The notes under the pieces are model-generated. The model searched no databases, was not told where the DNA came from, and was given only the letters and a program-made list of their open reading frames with translations. A DNA stretch of 20,583 bases from Pseudomonadota bacterium (GTDB taxonomy: Bacteria > Desulfobacterota > Desulfobacteria > Desulfobacterales > Desulfobacteraceae), in contig JAHIVS010000317.1 in NCBI GenBank assembly GCA_018816605.1, positions 1 through 20,583 on the forward strand. The letters run 5' to 3'. The first letter of the stretch is position 1, and each line of letters opens with the position of its first letter. The position numbers and the translations under genes were made by a program. Shown here piece by piece: positions 6,992-14,901 of the stretch.

Positions 6992-8953
6992 ATGGCCAGT
7001 GATAAACCCATTAAAGAACAGGTAAGCACATCGGACAGGACCATGTGCAAGGCAACCGCCCAGATGCTGGACAAGGCCCGACGGGATGGTGTGTTGATTG
7101 ACCTTGACCGGGGATATGAAATGAAGCCATGCCCCATCGGAGTGGAGTCTGCCTGTTGTAAACACTGCTTCATGGGCCCCTGCCGCCTGAACCCGAGAGA
7201 TCCCTATAAAAAAGTCGGGGTCTGCGGGGCCACCATTGACACAATCATGGCCAGAAATTTTGCCCGGAATGTGGCCACAGGATCTGCCTCCCATAATGAC
7301 CACGGGATGCACATCCTTAAATTATTCAAAGACATCGTGGACGGGAAGAACAAGGAATTCAGCATCAAAGACACCATCAAGCTGGAGAGGGTGGCCAAGT
7401 CCCTAGGGATTGAGGTGGAAGGAAAAGAGGTTTATGCAGTGGCCAAGGAGCTTTGCGATGAACTGGACAAAACCTTTACCAACCTGGACGGAGAAATGCC
7501 CTTTACCCGCAGGGCACCCAAAGCGACCCTGGAACAATGGCGCAAGGATGGCATCGTGCCCAGGGGCGCCATGCGGGAGGTCATGGAATTAATGAGCCGG
7601 ACCCACATCGGATGTGACCAGGAATATAACAATATCACCAAGCAGATCAGCCGGACCGCTCTTGCCGACGGATGGGGGGGCTCCATGGTGGCAACCGAGC
7701 TCTCCGACATCATGTTCGGCACCCCCTCTCCCACAGTGGCCGAGGTCAACATGGGCGTTCTCAAGGAAGACCACGTAAACGTCATTGTTCACGGACATGA
7801 ACCTGCCATGTTCGAAGGGATGCTGGCCGCGGTCTCAGACCCGTTCTTTGTTGAAGCGGCCAAGGAAAAAGGAGCCAAGGGCATTAACCTGATTGGCATG
7901 TGCTGTTCCGGAGCGGAGATGATGTCCCGGCACGGTGTGCCCCATGCCGGCAATTTCGGCTCCACCGAAGCCATCATGGTGACAGGGGCTGTGGATGCCA
8001 TGGTCGTGGATATCCAGTGCATTAAGCAGGGACTGGCGGCCGTAGCCAAATGCTATGATACCCACTTGATCACCACCAATGCAAGGGCCCACATTGAAGG
8101 GGCCACCCACATTGAATTTGATGACCATGACCCCAGGGCCTGTACGGACCAGATTCTTACCAAGGCCATTACACGGTTTGGCTCCAGAAGCATGCCCATT
8201 GAAATCCCCCAGCAGACCCAGAAAGGGGTTCACGGATTTACCCATGAGTACATTGAATACATGCTGGGTGGAACCTTCAGGGGATCCTATTCTCCCTTGA
8301 ATGACAATATCATCAATGGCAGAATCCGGGGGGTTGCCGGCGTTGTGGGCTGTACCAACCCCAAGGTCAAACAGGACTCTGTCCATGTGGCCCTGGTTCA
8401 GGAGCTGATCAAAAACGATGTGCTGGTCCTCCAGACCGGCTGCTCCCAGATCGCCCTGGCCAAGGCGGGTTTTTTAACGCCTGAAGCAGCGCCTTTGGCC
8501 GGACCCGGCCTGGCAGAGGTCTGCGAAACCGTGGGTATGCCCCCGGTACTGGGCCTTGGTTCCTGTGTGGACAATACCCGGATTCTCATTGCCGCATCGG
8601 CCATGGTAAAGGCAGGCGGACTTGGCAACAGCATTGCCGACCTTCCGGTTGCCGGCTGTGCCCCTGAATGGATGAGTGAAAAAGCCCTGGCCATTGGCCA
8701 GTATTTTGTGGCTTCCGGGGTTTACACAGTATTTGGCATCGGCTTCCCCACGATCAAGGGAACCCGATTTCATGATTTACTCTTTAACGGACTTGAGCAG
8801 CAAGGATATGGGAAATGGGGGGCGGCGGCCGACCCCATTGAGATCGCCCGCATGATGATTGCCCACATTGACAAAAAACGAAAAGAACTCGGCATTGACA
8901 AAACAAGGGAACGAACCCTTGTGGATATGTCCGACAGGCGCGATATTGCCTGA
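6992..8953 (+). CDS. cooS: Anaerobic Ni-Fe carbon monoxide dehydrogenase, catalytic subunit
   Basis: The 653-residue protein is a full-length CooS, slightly longer than the usual 620-640. It oxidises CO to CO2 reversibly at a Ni-Fe-S C-cluster and passes electrons through B and D clusters in a cytoplasmic homodimer. The N-terminal Cys set fits D cluster C47 and C55 and B cluster C56, C59, C64 and C78. C-cluster motifs follow: VNVIVHGHEPAM (His about 267), GMCCSGAE (C304/C305), DIQC (C343), GCTNPK (C454), TGCSQIA (C484), GSCVDNTR (C525), then AGCAPEWMSEKA. No acetyl-CoA synthase genes, CooC nickel chaperone or CooF ferredoxin lies in the window, so this is a monofunctional type relying on partners encoded elsewhere. 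AGGAGA precedes the ATG by five bases. A TetR gene follows, with a shared upstream dyad. Confidence 0.96.
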   Translation: MASDKPIKEQVSTSDRTMCKATAQMLDKARRDGVLIDLDRGYEMKPCPIGVESACCKHCFMGPCRLNPRDPYKKVGVCGATIDTIMARNFARNVATGSASHNDHGMHILKLFKDIVDGKNKEFSIKDTIKLERVAKSLGIEVEGKEVYAVAKELCDELDKTFTNLDGEMPFTRRAPKATLEQWRKDGIVPRGAMREVMELMSRTHIGCDQEYNNITKQISRTALADGWGGSMVATELSDIMFGTPSPTVAEVNMGVLKEDHVNVIVHGHEPAMFEGMLAAVSDPFFVEAAKEKGAKGINLIGMCCSGAEMMSRHGVPHAGNFGSTEAIMVTGAVDAMVVDIQCIKQGLAAVAKCYDTHLITTNARAHIEGATHIEFDDHDPRACTDQILTKAITRFGSRSMPIEIPQQTQKGVHGFTHEYIEYMLGGTFRGSYSPLNDNIINGRIRGVAGVVGCTNPKVKQDSVHVALVQELIKNDVLVLQTGCSQIALAKAGFLTPEAAPLAGPGLAEVCETVGMPPVLGLGSCVDNTRILIAASAMVKAGGLGNSIADLPVAGCAPEWMSEKALAIGQYFVASGVYTVFGIGFPTIKGTRFHDLLFNGLEQQGYGKWGAAADPIEIARMMIAHIDKKRKELGIDKTRERTLVDMSDRRDIA

Positions 8954-8963
8954 TCGCCCATCG

Positions 8964-8995
8964 ACCCGGCCCGGGTCTTTCCCGGGCCGGGTTTC
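8964..8995 (+). terminator. Terminator after cooS
   Basis: A perfect 12-bp stem, ACCCGGCCCGGG (8964-8975) with CCCGGGCCGGGT (8981-8992), closes a TCTTT loop 10 bases after the cooS stop. The following tract is only partly T-rich (TTTCCCCTTCCC), so it may be less efficient than the other terminators here. It separates cooS from the tetR promoter. Confidence 0.8.
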
Positions 8996-9089
8996 CCCTT
9001 CCCATAATCCGAATCCCCGGAACCTCGAATCTGCGTATCCAACAAAATCACTAACAAAAAGAAAGAAAGGGCATCCCTATCAGCGAAAA

Positions 9090-9112
9090 TTTGTTCCATC
9101 GTGTGGAACAAA
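9090..9112. promoter_or_regulatory. Dyad operator in front of tetR
   Basis: TTTGTTCCA (9090-9098) and TGGAACAAA (9104-9112) are perfect 9-bp inverted arms around a 5-base spacer, a size usual for TetR-family sites. The dyad ends four bases before the -35 box of the tetR promoter. This fits autoregulation by the downstream TetR protein. Confidence 0.75.
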
Positions 9113-9116
9113 AAAA

Positions 9117-9144
9117 TTGACAAAAAACATGAAAATAATATATT
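9117..9144 (+). promoter_or_regulatory. Sigma-70 promoter of tetR
   Basis: A perfect -35 TTGACA (9117-9122) is followed after 16 bases by TATATT (9139-9144). Transcription should begin near 9151, giving a leader of about 30 bases before the ATG at 9181. Confidence 0.75.
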
Positions 9145-9180
9145 AATAAGCAGACAGATAATGAAAATAATGGAGATACC

Positions 9181-9819
9181 ATGGGTCGAAAAAGCATATC
9201 ACATATTCGCAAACCGGAAATACTCAGACATACTTACAAGGTGGTGGAGGAAGAAGGATTCATGGGCATGACCATCGGCAAAATCGCCACCCGCATGGGG
9301 GTAAATTCCGGGCTGTTAATCCATTATTTTAAAAGTAAGGAAGGCCTGATCATGGAAATGGTAGAATATCTCTATAAATCCTCCATGACAGCCTATCTTG
9401 AAGAACTAAAAAAATATAAAACCCCCCGGGAAAGACTTGAAGGCCTGCTGGATATGGTATTTGACACCAGCGGCACCATGCCCCAACGGGATGCGGTTTT
9501 CTGGTCCTGCTACGCCATGGGTTTCAGAAATGATAAGATCCGGGAAAAGATCAAAGGGCTCATGGGAAAGTTCATCGCGTTCGGCATTGCAGAAATTGAA
9601 GCCTGGGAAAAAAACGGCCTGGTTAAAGTTGCAGACAAGGAAAAGGCTTCGGCAACCATTCTGGCACTTTCCGAAGGCTTCGGTATCCTACGGAATTCTG
9701 TGGATGATATGGCGGCCTTGAAGGAGATTGCCCTTTTCATGAAAAAATCAGCCCTTATTGCGCTGGAAATTCAAATGCTGCCGGAAGAATCGCCTGTCAA
9801 AACCCCCTGTCCGGTTTAA
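9181..9819 (+). CDS. TetR/AcrR family transcriptional regulator (BetI-like)
   Basis: The 212-residue protein has a TetR helix-turn-helix in residues about 10-57 (EEGFMGMTIGKIATRMGV, SGLLIHYFKSKEGL), close to the BetI style of DNA-binding domain. A C-terminal helical ligand/dimer domain follows, with no motif that reveals the effector. GGAGAT precedes the ATG. The gene has its own promoter and a perfect dyad just upstream, so autoregulation is likely. The same half-site pattern in front of cooS, and the position directly behind cooS, make it a candidate regulator of CO dehydrogenase. That link is inferred from sequence similarity of the two sites only. It converges on the AEC carrier gene 36 bases downstream; a weak CCTTTT/AAAAGG hairpin (9849-9865) lies between them. 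Confidence 0.9.
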   Translation: MGRKSISHIRKPEILRHTYKVVEEEGFMGMTIGKIATRMGVNSGLLIHYFKSKEGLIMEMVEYLYKSSMTAYLEELKKYKTPRERLEGLLDMVFDTSGTMPQRDAVFWSCYAMGFRNDKIREKIKGLMGKFIAFGIAEIEAWEKNGLVKVADKEKASATILALSEGFGILRNSVDDMAALKEIALFMKKSALIALEIQMLPEESPVKTPCPV

Positions 9820-9855
9820 CACTCCGCCTTTTTTAGTTGTTTTTACGCCCTTTTT

Positions 9856-10770
9856 TCATAAAAGGAGAGCAACGGACAGGGACACAAAGGAAAACAGAGT
9901 GGACAGCATAATGGCAGCCGACGCAAGCTCTGTATCGGAATTTAATTGGGCTGACAGGACATAAATGGCCGTCGAGGTAGGCAGGCAAAAAAAGATCATC
10001 CCGGTTTGAAAGGCAATTCCCGTGACCTGGAATCCCTTGAGCATGAAAAATCCAACAACGGGCAGCACCAGCAGTTTGAAAAATACGGCAGTCACAGAAA
10101 CCCTTGTATGACAGGCAAGCCCTCTAAAACTCAATGTTCCGCCAATGGAAATCAATGCCAGAGGAAGGGTGACCGATGTCATCAGAGAAAACGTATTGTT
10201 CATAACCCTGGGAAAGACAATCCCGGACCTGGAGACCAAAAGTCCGGCCACACACCCCAGAATCAATGGATTGGAAATCAGGGCCCTGGCAAGAAAACGG
10301 ATTTTTTCTTTCACGGGAAGGTTCTGGTCCGAATACCAGATCAGAACAGAAACAGCCAGAACATTGATCAGGGGAATGACAAATCCCACCAGGATTCCAA
10401 AATACCGGACCCCGAGCTCTCCCAGCGAATTCATGACAATGGCCATCCCGATATAGGTATTGAACCGATAACAGGCCTGGGAAAAAGAGCCTGCCTGGAA
10501 CCCGGGCAGATGGGTTTGGCGGATAAAAAAAAGGCTTAGCCCAAATACCAGCACCACGGCAAAAATCCCGGCCAGACAAAGCCCGAGACCGAGCCCCCCA
10601 TGGCTTGGGGAATTGCCGATCTTCCAGAATAGCATGACCGGGAAAAATATATAATAAACCAGCCTGTCTGCTGTTTTTAAAAATCCTTCGTTGGTGATTT
10701 GAAACTTTTTTAACACACTGCCCAGCAAAAGAAGGGCAAACAACGGGAATAGGGTATCCAATATCATCAT
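9856..10770 (-). CDS. AEC (auxin efflux carrier) family transporter
   Basis: The 304-residue protein is almost entirely hydrophobic, with about ten predicted membrane helices beginning MMILDTLFPLFALLLLG. A charged cytoplasmic loop (SDQNLPVKEKIRFLARALISNPLILG) at mid-length separates the two halves. This pattern, with the conserved N-terminal ITNEGFLKTADRLVYYIFFPVMLF, marks the AEC family. Bacterial members move organic acids such as malate or malonate; the substrate here is unknown. It is divergent from gntR across a 267-base gap holding two dyads, which hints that the GntR protein controls it. Two adjacent ATGs (10770 and 10767) are possible starts; no strong ribosome binding site distinguishes them. 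Confidence 0.85.
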   Translation of the reverse strand: MMILDTLFPLFALLLLGSVLKKFQITNEGFLKTADRLVYYIFFPVMLFWKIGNSPSHGGLGLGLCLAGIFAVVLVFGLSLFFIRQTHLPGFQAGSFSQACYRFNTYIGMAIVMNSLGELGVRYFGILVGFVIPLINVLAVSVLIWYSDQNLPVKEKIRFLARALISNPLILGCVAGLLVSRSGIVFPRVMNNTFSLMTSVTLPLALISIGGTLSFRGLACHTRVSVTAVFFKLLVLPVVGFFMLKGFQVTGIAFQTGMIFFCLPTSTAIYVLSAQLNSDTELASAAIMLSTLFSFVSLSVALLL

Positions 10771-10920
10771 AATCCGTTCTGCCTAAGCTGCTGTTGACAC
10801 ACCCGCCCGGCACCCGGCCAGGGAACCACAAAATCTGACTGTACACCCGATTGTCCGTCAACTTCAATACCCAATCTACTTTAATGGATTTAGGGATTTA
10901 GCTTGACCCTGAACCGGTGT

Positions 10921-10939
10921 CTGATATATTAGATATCAG
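10921..10939. promoter_or_regulatory. Dyad upstream of gntR (candidate operator 1)
   Basis: CTGATAT (10921-10927) and ATATCAG (10933-10939) are perfect 7-bp arms with a 5-base spacer. The dyad lies between the divergent AEC carrier and gntR genes, about 60-77 bases upstream of the predicted gntR start site. Confidence 0.5.
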
Positions 10940-10946
10940 CAAAAAG

Positions 10947-10963
10947 AGAAACACTCTGTTTCT
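10947..10963. promoter_or_regulatory. Dyad touching the gntR -35 box (candidate operator 2)
   Basis: AGAAACA (10947-10953) and TGTTTCT (10957-10963) are perfect 7-bp arms around CTC. The last base is the first base of the -35 hexamer, a good place for an autorepressor. It differs in sequence from the neighbouring dyad, so two regulators may act here. Confidence 0.5.
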
Positions 10964-10991
10964 TGACGGGGTTCCTATCTTCGCCTATAAT
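10963..10991 (+). promoter_or_regulatory. Near-consensus sigma-70 promoter of gntR
   Basis: TTGACG (10963-10968), a 17-base spacer and perfect TATAAT (10986-10991) place the start near 10998, about 40 bases before the gntR ATG. This is the best housekeeping promoter in the window. Confidence 0.88.
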
Positions 10992-11037
10992 GCACAGGGT
11001 ATTAACAGGATATGGAAATCAAAGGTCCTTATAAACA

Positions 11038-11709
11038 ATGAAAAGTCCGCTAAATGTCGTGTCATTGCGAGAGCAGGTATATGAATACCTTAGAAACGAA
11101 ATGACAACCGGCAGCCTGACACCCGGCTCCACCATAAATCTTAACAAGATTGCCGAGAAGCTGGGCATCAGCAAAACGCCGTTAAGGGATGCTTTGATCC
11201 ACCTTGAAATAGAAGGATTTGTCACCATACTTCCCAGAAGGGGGGTGATGGTCAATGCCCTTGCGCTGAAAGATGTAAAAGATGCCTATGAAGCCATCGG
11301 CATTATTGAAGCTTCCATTGTTCTGGATTGTTTTGATCAACTCACCCCCTCCCATATATCCCGGCTGGAGGAACTCAACGAACAAATTATCAGAGACATT
11401 CGAAACAATGATTTTTCACAATTATTTCAAACAAATCTGGCATTTCATAATGTGTATAACCATCTTTCCGGCAACCCGCTTTTAAATAAATTCATGCTCC
11501 CTATCAAGCACCGGCTGTATGATTTCCAGGGCCAGAGTTATATCGGTGAATGGGAATTGAAAAACTGTGAAGAGCATTCACACTTTATCCGTTTCTTAAA
11601 ACAGGGCAACCCAGGGGAAGCTGCGAACATCTTAAAAAACTTTCACTGGTCCTACTCGGTCCAGAAAACCTTTATCAAACAATTTTATGCCATGGCCGAA
11701 CCCGGCTAA
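11038..11709 (+). CDS. GntR family transcriptional regulator, FadR (FCD) subfamily
   Basis: The 223-residue protein has an N-terminal winged helix (about 8-75: LREQVYEYLRNEMTTGSLTPG, IAEKLGISKTPLRDALIHLE, GFVTILPRRGVMV). A C-terminal all-helical FCD effector domain (about 80-205) follows. Candidate metal ligands are N133 (where Asp is usual), H137, H180 and H203, so a metal-carboxylate effector is plausible. FCD regulators usually sense organic acids and control genes beside them; here these are the divergent AEC carrier and downstream ackA. The ribosome binding site is weak (AAAGGTC, about 12 bases from the ATG). The stop codon sits in the loop of a hairpin. Confidence 0.9.
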   Translation: MKSPLNVVSLREQVYEYLRNEMTTGSLTPGSTINLNKIAEKLGISKTPLRDALIHLEIEGFVTILPRRGVMVNALALKDVKDAYEAIGIIEASIVLDCFDQLTPSHISRLEELNEQIIRDIRNNDFSQLFQTNLAFHNVYNHLSGNPLLNKFMLPIKHRLYDFQGQSYIGEWELKNCEEHSHFIRFLKQGNPGEAANILKNFHWSYSVQKTFIKQFYAMAEPG

Positions 11710-11737
11710 TGGGTTCGGTCATGGGCGGTTTTATTTT
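11690..11737 (+). terminator. Terminator or attenuator overlapping the gntR stop, ahead of ackA
   Basis: CCGAACCC (11696-11703) and GGGTTCGG (11711-11718) pair perfectly around a 7-base loop, and flanking CATG/CATG bases extend the stem. GGCGGTTTTATTTTT follows. The gntR stop TAA lies in the loop, so ribosomes finishing gntR would cover the stem and could promote read-through into ackA. Confidence 0.6.
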
Positions 11738-11749
11738 TAAAGGAAATCC

Positions 11750-12931
11750 ATGAACGTATTGGTAATCAACACAGGCAGTTCCTCATTAAAGTATCAGCTC
11801 TTTGACATGGACAAACAAAGGGTCCTTGCCGGCGGGGTTGTGGAAAGGATAGGAGAGGCCCAGGGTCTTTTGACCCATAAAACCTTCTCCTCCAGCAAGG
11901 AACAGAAGAGCAAAATCTCCCGGCCCATCCCGAGCCATCAGGAAGCCATGCTCCTCATGGCAGGACAGATCACCCAGAAAATTGATGCCATCGGCCACCG
12001 CGTGGTCCAGGGAGGAGAAGACTTCAAAGAGGCCACCCGGATCAATGGGGCGGTGAAAGCGGCCATCCAGGCCAACAACCCCCTGGCCCCTTTGCACAAT
12101 CCCCCCAATCTCATCGGCATCCGACTGGCGGAAGACCTTTTTCCCGGCAAACCCCAGGTGGCTGTATTTGACACCAATTTTCACCAAACCCTTCCCCAAA
12201 AGGCTTATCTCTACGCACTTCCCTATGAATACTATCGTGACCATAAAATACGAAAATACGGGTTCCACGGCACTTCCCATAAATATGTCGCCAACAAAAC
12301 CTGTGAACTCATGGGAAAAACACCGGAACAGATGAACCTGATCACTCTGCATCTTGGCAATGGCTGTTCCATTTGCGCCATTAAACAAGGCAAATGCCAG
12401 GATACCTCCATGGGCATGACCCCCCTTGCCGGGGTGATGATGGGAACAAGGACCGGTGACCTGGACCCGGCCATTTTCGGATATTTGATGGACAACACCG
12501 GCATGACCCATGAAGAACTGGATGAGGTCCTGAACAAAAAAAGCGGCCTCAGGGGTGTCTGCGGCCTCAATGACCTGAGAGATATCCATGAACGGGCCGC
12601 CCAAGGAGATGACCGGGCCCGGCTGGCCGTGGACATGTTTGCCTACCAGATCAAAAAATTCATTGGCGCCTATGCCGCCGTTCTGGGCCATGTAGACAGC
12701 CTGGTATTTACTGCGGGCATCGGAGAGAATGATGCCATTGTCCGGGCCAAAGCACTGGCAGATTTGTCTTTTTTCGGCATTGAAATAGATCCTGAAAAAA
12801 ACAAGGCCAGATCCTCTGCCCCCCGTGCAATCCATGGGCCTGACAGCAAAATTCAGATCTGGGTGGTACCCACCGACGAAGAACTTCAGATTGCAACGGA
12901 AACCTGTCAGGTGTTAACCCGCAGTACATAA
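11750..12931 (+). CDS. ackA: Acetate kinase
   Basis: The 393-residue cytoplasmic enzyme interconverts acetyl phosphate plus ADP and acetate plus ATP. Conserved residues appear with a constant offset of seven from the Methanosarcina enzyme as I recall it: N7 (NTGSSSLKYQLFD), R84, D141 (FDTNFHQTLP), H173 (GFHGTSHKYV), R234 (GTRTGDLDP) and E377 (PTDEE). Also present are LHLGNGCSI and TAGIGEND. One small oddity is RVVQGG where most homologues have RVVHGG. AGG lies six bases before the ATG. No pta gene is in the window. It follows gntR on the same strand after a possible attenuator, and the histidine kinase gene begins 26 bases downstream. Acetate kinase is central to acetate or acetyl-CoA use in sulfate reducers. 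Confidence 0.95.
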   Translation: MNVLVINTGSSSLKYQLFDMDKQRVLAGGVVERIGEAQGLLTHKTFSSSKEQKSKISRPIPSHQEAMLLMAGQITQKIDAIGHRVVQGGEDFKEATRINGAVKAAIQANNPLAPLHNPPNLIGIRLAEDLFPGKPQVAVFDTNFHQTLPQKAYLYALPYEYYRDHKIRKYGFHGTSHKYVANKTCELMGKTPEQMNLITLHLGNGCSICAIKQGKCQDTSMGMTPLAGVMMGTRTGDLDPAIFGYLMDNTGMTHEELDEVLNKKSGLRGVCGLNDLRDIHERAAQGDDRARLAVDMFAYQIKKFIGAYAAVLGHVDSLVFTAGIGENDAIVRAKALADLSFFGIEIDPEKNKARSSAPRAIHGPDSKIQIWVVPTDEELQIATETCQVLTRST

Positions 12932-12956
12932 TCTATATATTTTTTAGGGCATACCA

Positions 12957-14894
12957 ATGAAATTGACGGACAAAAAACCCGTGCACCCGGATACGCAAGG
13001 TCCAGATAAATCAACCAGCCAATTGTATACGGAAAGCCATCTTGCCCAGAAACAGCTGAACGCGCTCTTAAAGTTTTTGCCGGACCCCGTGTTTGCCTTC
13101 ACCCTTGACAACACAGTGGAATACGTGAATCCCGCCTTTGAACGTGTTTTCGGCTGGACCCTCACGGAGGTAAAAGGAAAAAATATCAAGTTCATTCCCG
13201 ATCACCTGGTTGACCAGGCAAAACAGGGAATGAAGCAATTGTTCAAAAACCTGGTTGTCCATGATTTTGAAACCCAGCGGTACACAAAGGACGGACGCAT
13301 TCTGGATATCGTACTCAATGGCGCCATTCTGTACGATGAAGAAAACAAACCCGCAGGCCAGGTATTGATACTCAGGGACATGACCGTTGAAAAACGGATT
13401 GCAAAAAGCAACCGGATCATGTTCAGAATCTCCAAGGCCCTGCACCATTACCAAACACTTGGAGATCTGATCCCCCTCATTAACCGGGAGATCCAAAAAC
13501 TGATATCCGTGGAAGGGGCGTTTATCCTTCTGGCAGATGAATCAAAGGACCAATTGTATTTTTTTTCCGCCCAGTACCGGGACCAGGAATCGGAAAAAAA
13601 ATTTAAAAAAATCAGGTTCTCAGCCAGCCAGGGGGTCTCCGGCCGTGTTTATAAAACCGGGAAACCCATTATGATTTCAGATGTCTCCAAATGTTCTTTT
13701 TTCCTGCGCCGGGTGGACGATGAAACAGACCTTGAAACCAAAAGCATCCTGTCTGTTCCCATAAAGCTTCAGGACCGGACCATTGGTGTTATTTCCGTTG
13801 TCAATAAAAACCATGGAAAATTTGACAATACCGATATAGAGCTTCTGAGCGTCGTGACCTCCTCCATTGCATTGCCCATTGAGAATACCCGGATTCACGA
13901 AGAACTGAGGAATTCCTATAAAGAGCTAAAAATCCTGAACCATGCAAAAGACAAGGTTATCAACCATCTTGCCCATGAGCTGAAGACCCCGGTTTCTGTT
14001 TTGGGTGCCTCCATGAAACTTTTGTCAAAAAAACTGGCTGCCCTGGGCCTGGAAAACCCATTGATTGAAAAAATTTTCAACCGGGGGCAGCGGAATCTCA
14101 ACAGGATTCTGGACCTTCAGTACGAAGTGGAAGATCTTCTGAGAAAAAAAGATTTTAAAGCCCATAACATGCTCACCAAACTTCTGGAAGCATGTGCGGA
14201 CGAATTGTCCGTCCTCATTGAAAGCCAATCACAAGACCCAGGGGTTATCACCCGGGTGCAAGGGGCCATAGACGCCATTTTCGGTCCAAAGGAGGTGGTT
14301 TCCCAATCCATACTTCTGGATGACTATCTAACCGAACAGATTGAAAGGCTCCGGCCGGATTTTTCCCATCGCACCTGTCGTTTAACCACCCGGATTGATA
14401 AAAATGTTCTTGTTTATATGCCGCCTGAGATCCTTGAGGTCATTATCCGGGGAATCATTCAAAATGCCGTTGAATATACACCGGATGCCGGTAAAATCGA
14501 TATTGCGCTGAAAAACACCCAAAATGCCCCGGAATTGATTGTCACCGATTATGGCATTGGATTTACCCGGGACAAACTGCATCTGATATTTGAAAATTAT
14601 TTTACTCCGCCTGACTCCACCGATTATTCGACAAAAAAACCCTATGATTTCAATGCCGGCGGCAAGGGGTTTGATCTGCTGAGAATCAAACTTTTTTCCG
14701 AACAATATCCTTTTAAAATCTGGATTGATTCAAACCGGTGCCAGGTGATCCCCGGGGATGGGGACATTTGTCCCGGAGATATCGCTTTGTGCAAGGCATG
14801 TGCAACACCCGAAGATTGTTTCAATTCAGGCAAAACCACCATTCATATTAAATTTGAACCAGCCGACGATTCGGCAGATAACACCAGGAAATAG
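12957..14894 (+). CDS. PAS-GAF sensor histidine kinase with Cys-rich insert in the ATPase domain
   Basis: The 645-residue protein has no membrane segment, so it is probably a cytoplasmic sensor. The order is PAS (about 36-148), GAF (about 168-310, GVSGRVYKTGKPIMISD), dimerisation domain with NHLAHELKTP (phosphoacceptor about H340), a variable coiled region, and HATPase (about 486-634). The HATPase shows N box IIQNAVEYTPDAG, G1 DYGIGF, F box IFENYF and G2 GGKGFDL. After G2, and before the last strand, lie five Cys (C595, C605, C612, C615, C621; CPGDIALCKACATPEDC), spaced as if to bind a metal or Fe-S cluster. No response regulator is adjacent. It starts 26 bases after ackA with AGGG upstream, so it is probably cotranscribed with it. 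Confidence 0.9.
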   Translation: MKLTDKKPVHPDTQGPDKSTSQLYTESHLAQKQLNALLKFLPDPVFAFTLDNTVEYVNPAFERVFGWTLTEVKGKNIKFIPDHLVDQAKQGMKQLFKNLVVHDFETQRYTKDGRILDIVLNGAILYDEENKPAGQVLILRDMTVEKRIAKSNRIMFRISKALHHYQTLGDLIPLINREIQKLISVEGAFILLADESKDQLYFFSAQYRDQESEKKFKKIRFSASQGVSGRVYKTGKPIMISDVSKCSFFLRRVDDETDLETKSILSVPIKLQDRTIGVISVVNKNHGKFDNTDIELLSVVTSSIALPIENTRIHEELRNSYKELKILNHAKDKVINHLAHELKTPVSVLGASMKLLSKKLAALGLENPLIEKIFNRGQRNLNRILDLQYEVEDLLRKKDFKAHNMLTKLLEACADELSVLIESQSQDPGVITRVQGAIDAIFGPKEVVSQSILLDDYLTEQIERLRPDFSHRTCRLTTRIDKNVLVYMPPEILEVIIRGIIQNAVEYTPDAGKIDIALKNTQNAPELIVTDYGIGFTRDKLHLIFENYFTPPDSTDYSTKKPYDFNAGGKGFDLLRIKLFSEQYPFKIWIDSNRCQVIPGDGDICPGDIALCKACATPEDCFNSGKTTIHIKFEPADDSADNTRK

Positions 14895-14901
14895 GCTGGG
14901 T

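Noticed and set aside
9849..9865. Bidirectional terminator between tetR and the AEC carrier
   Set aside because: The 6-bp stem is A/T-rich and overlaps the carrier stop codon, so it is too weak to call.
10124..10867. 247-codon minus-strand frame over the AEC carrier and its upstream region
   Set aside because: It overlaps the carrier in another frame; the carrier's membrane pattern is convincing and this frame's product is not.
11786..12835. 349-codon open frame on the minus strand opposite ackA
   Set aside because: It fully overlaps a clear acetate kinase, has no recognisable domain, and is a shadow of the codon pattern of ackA.
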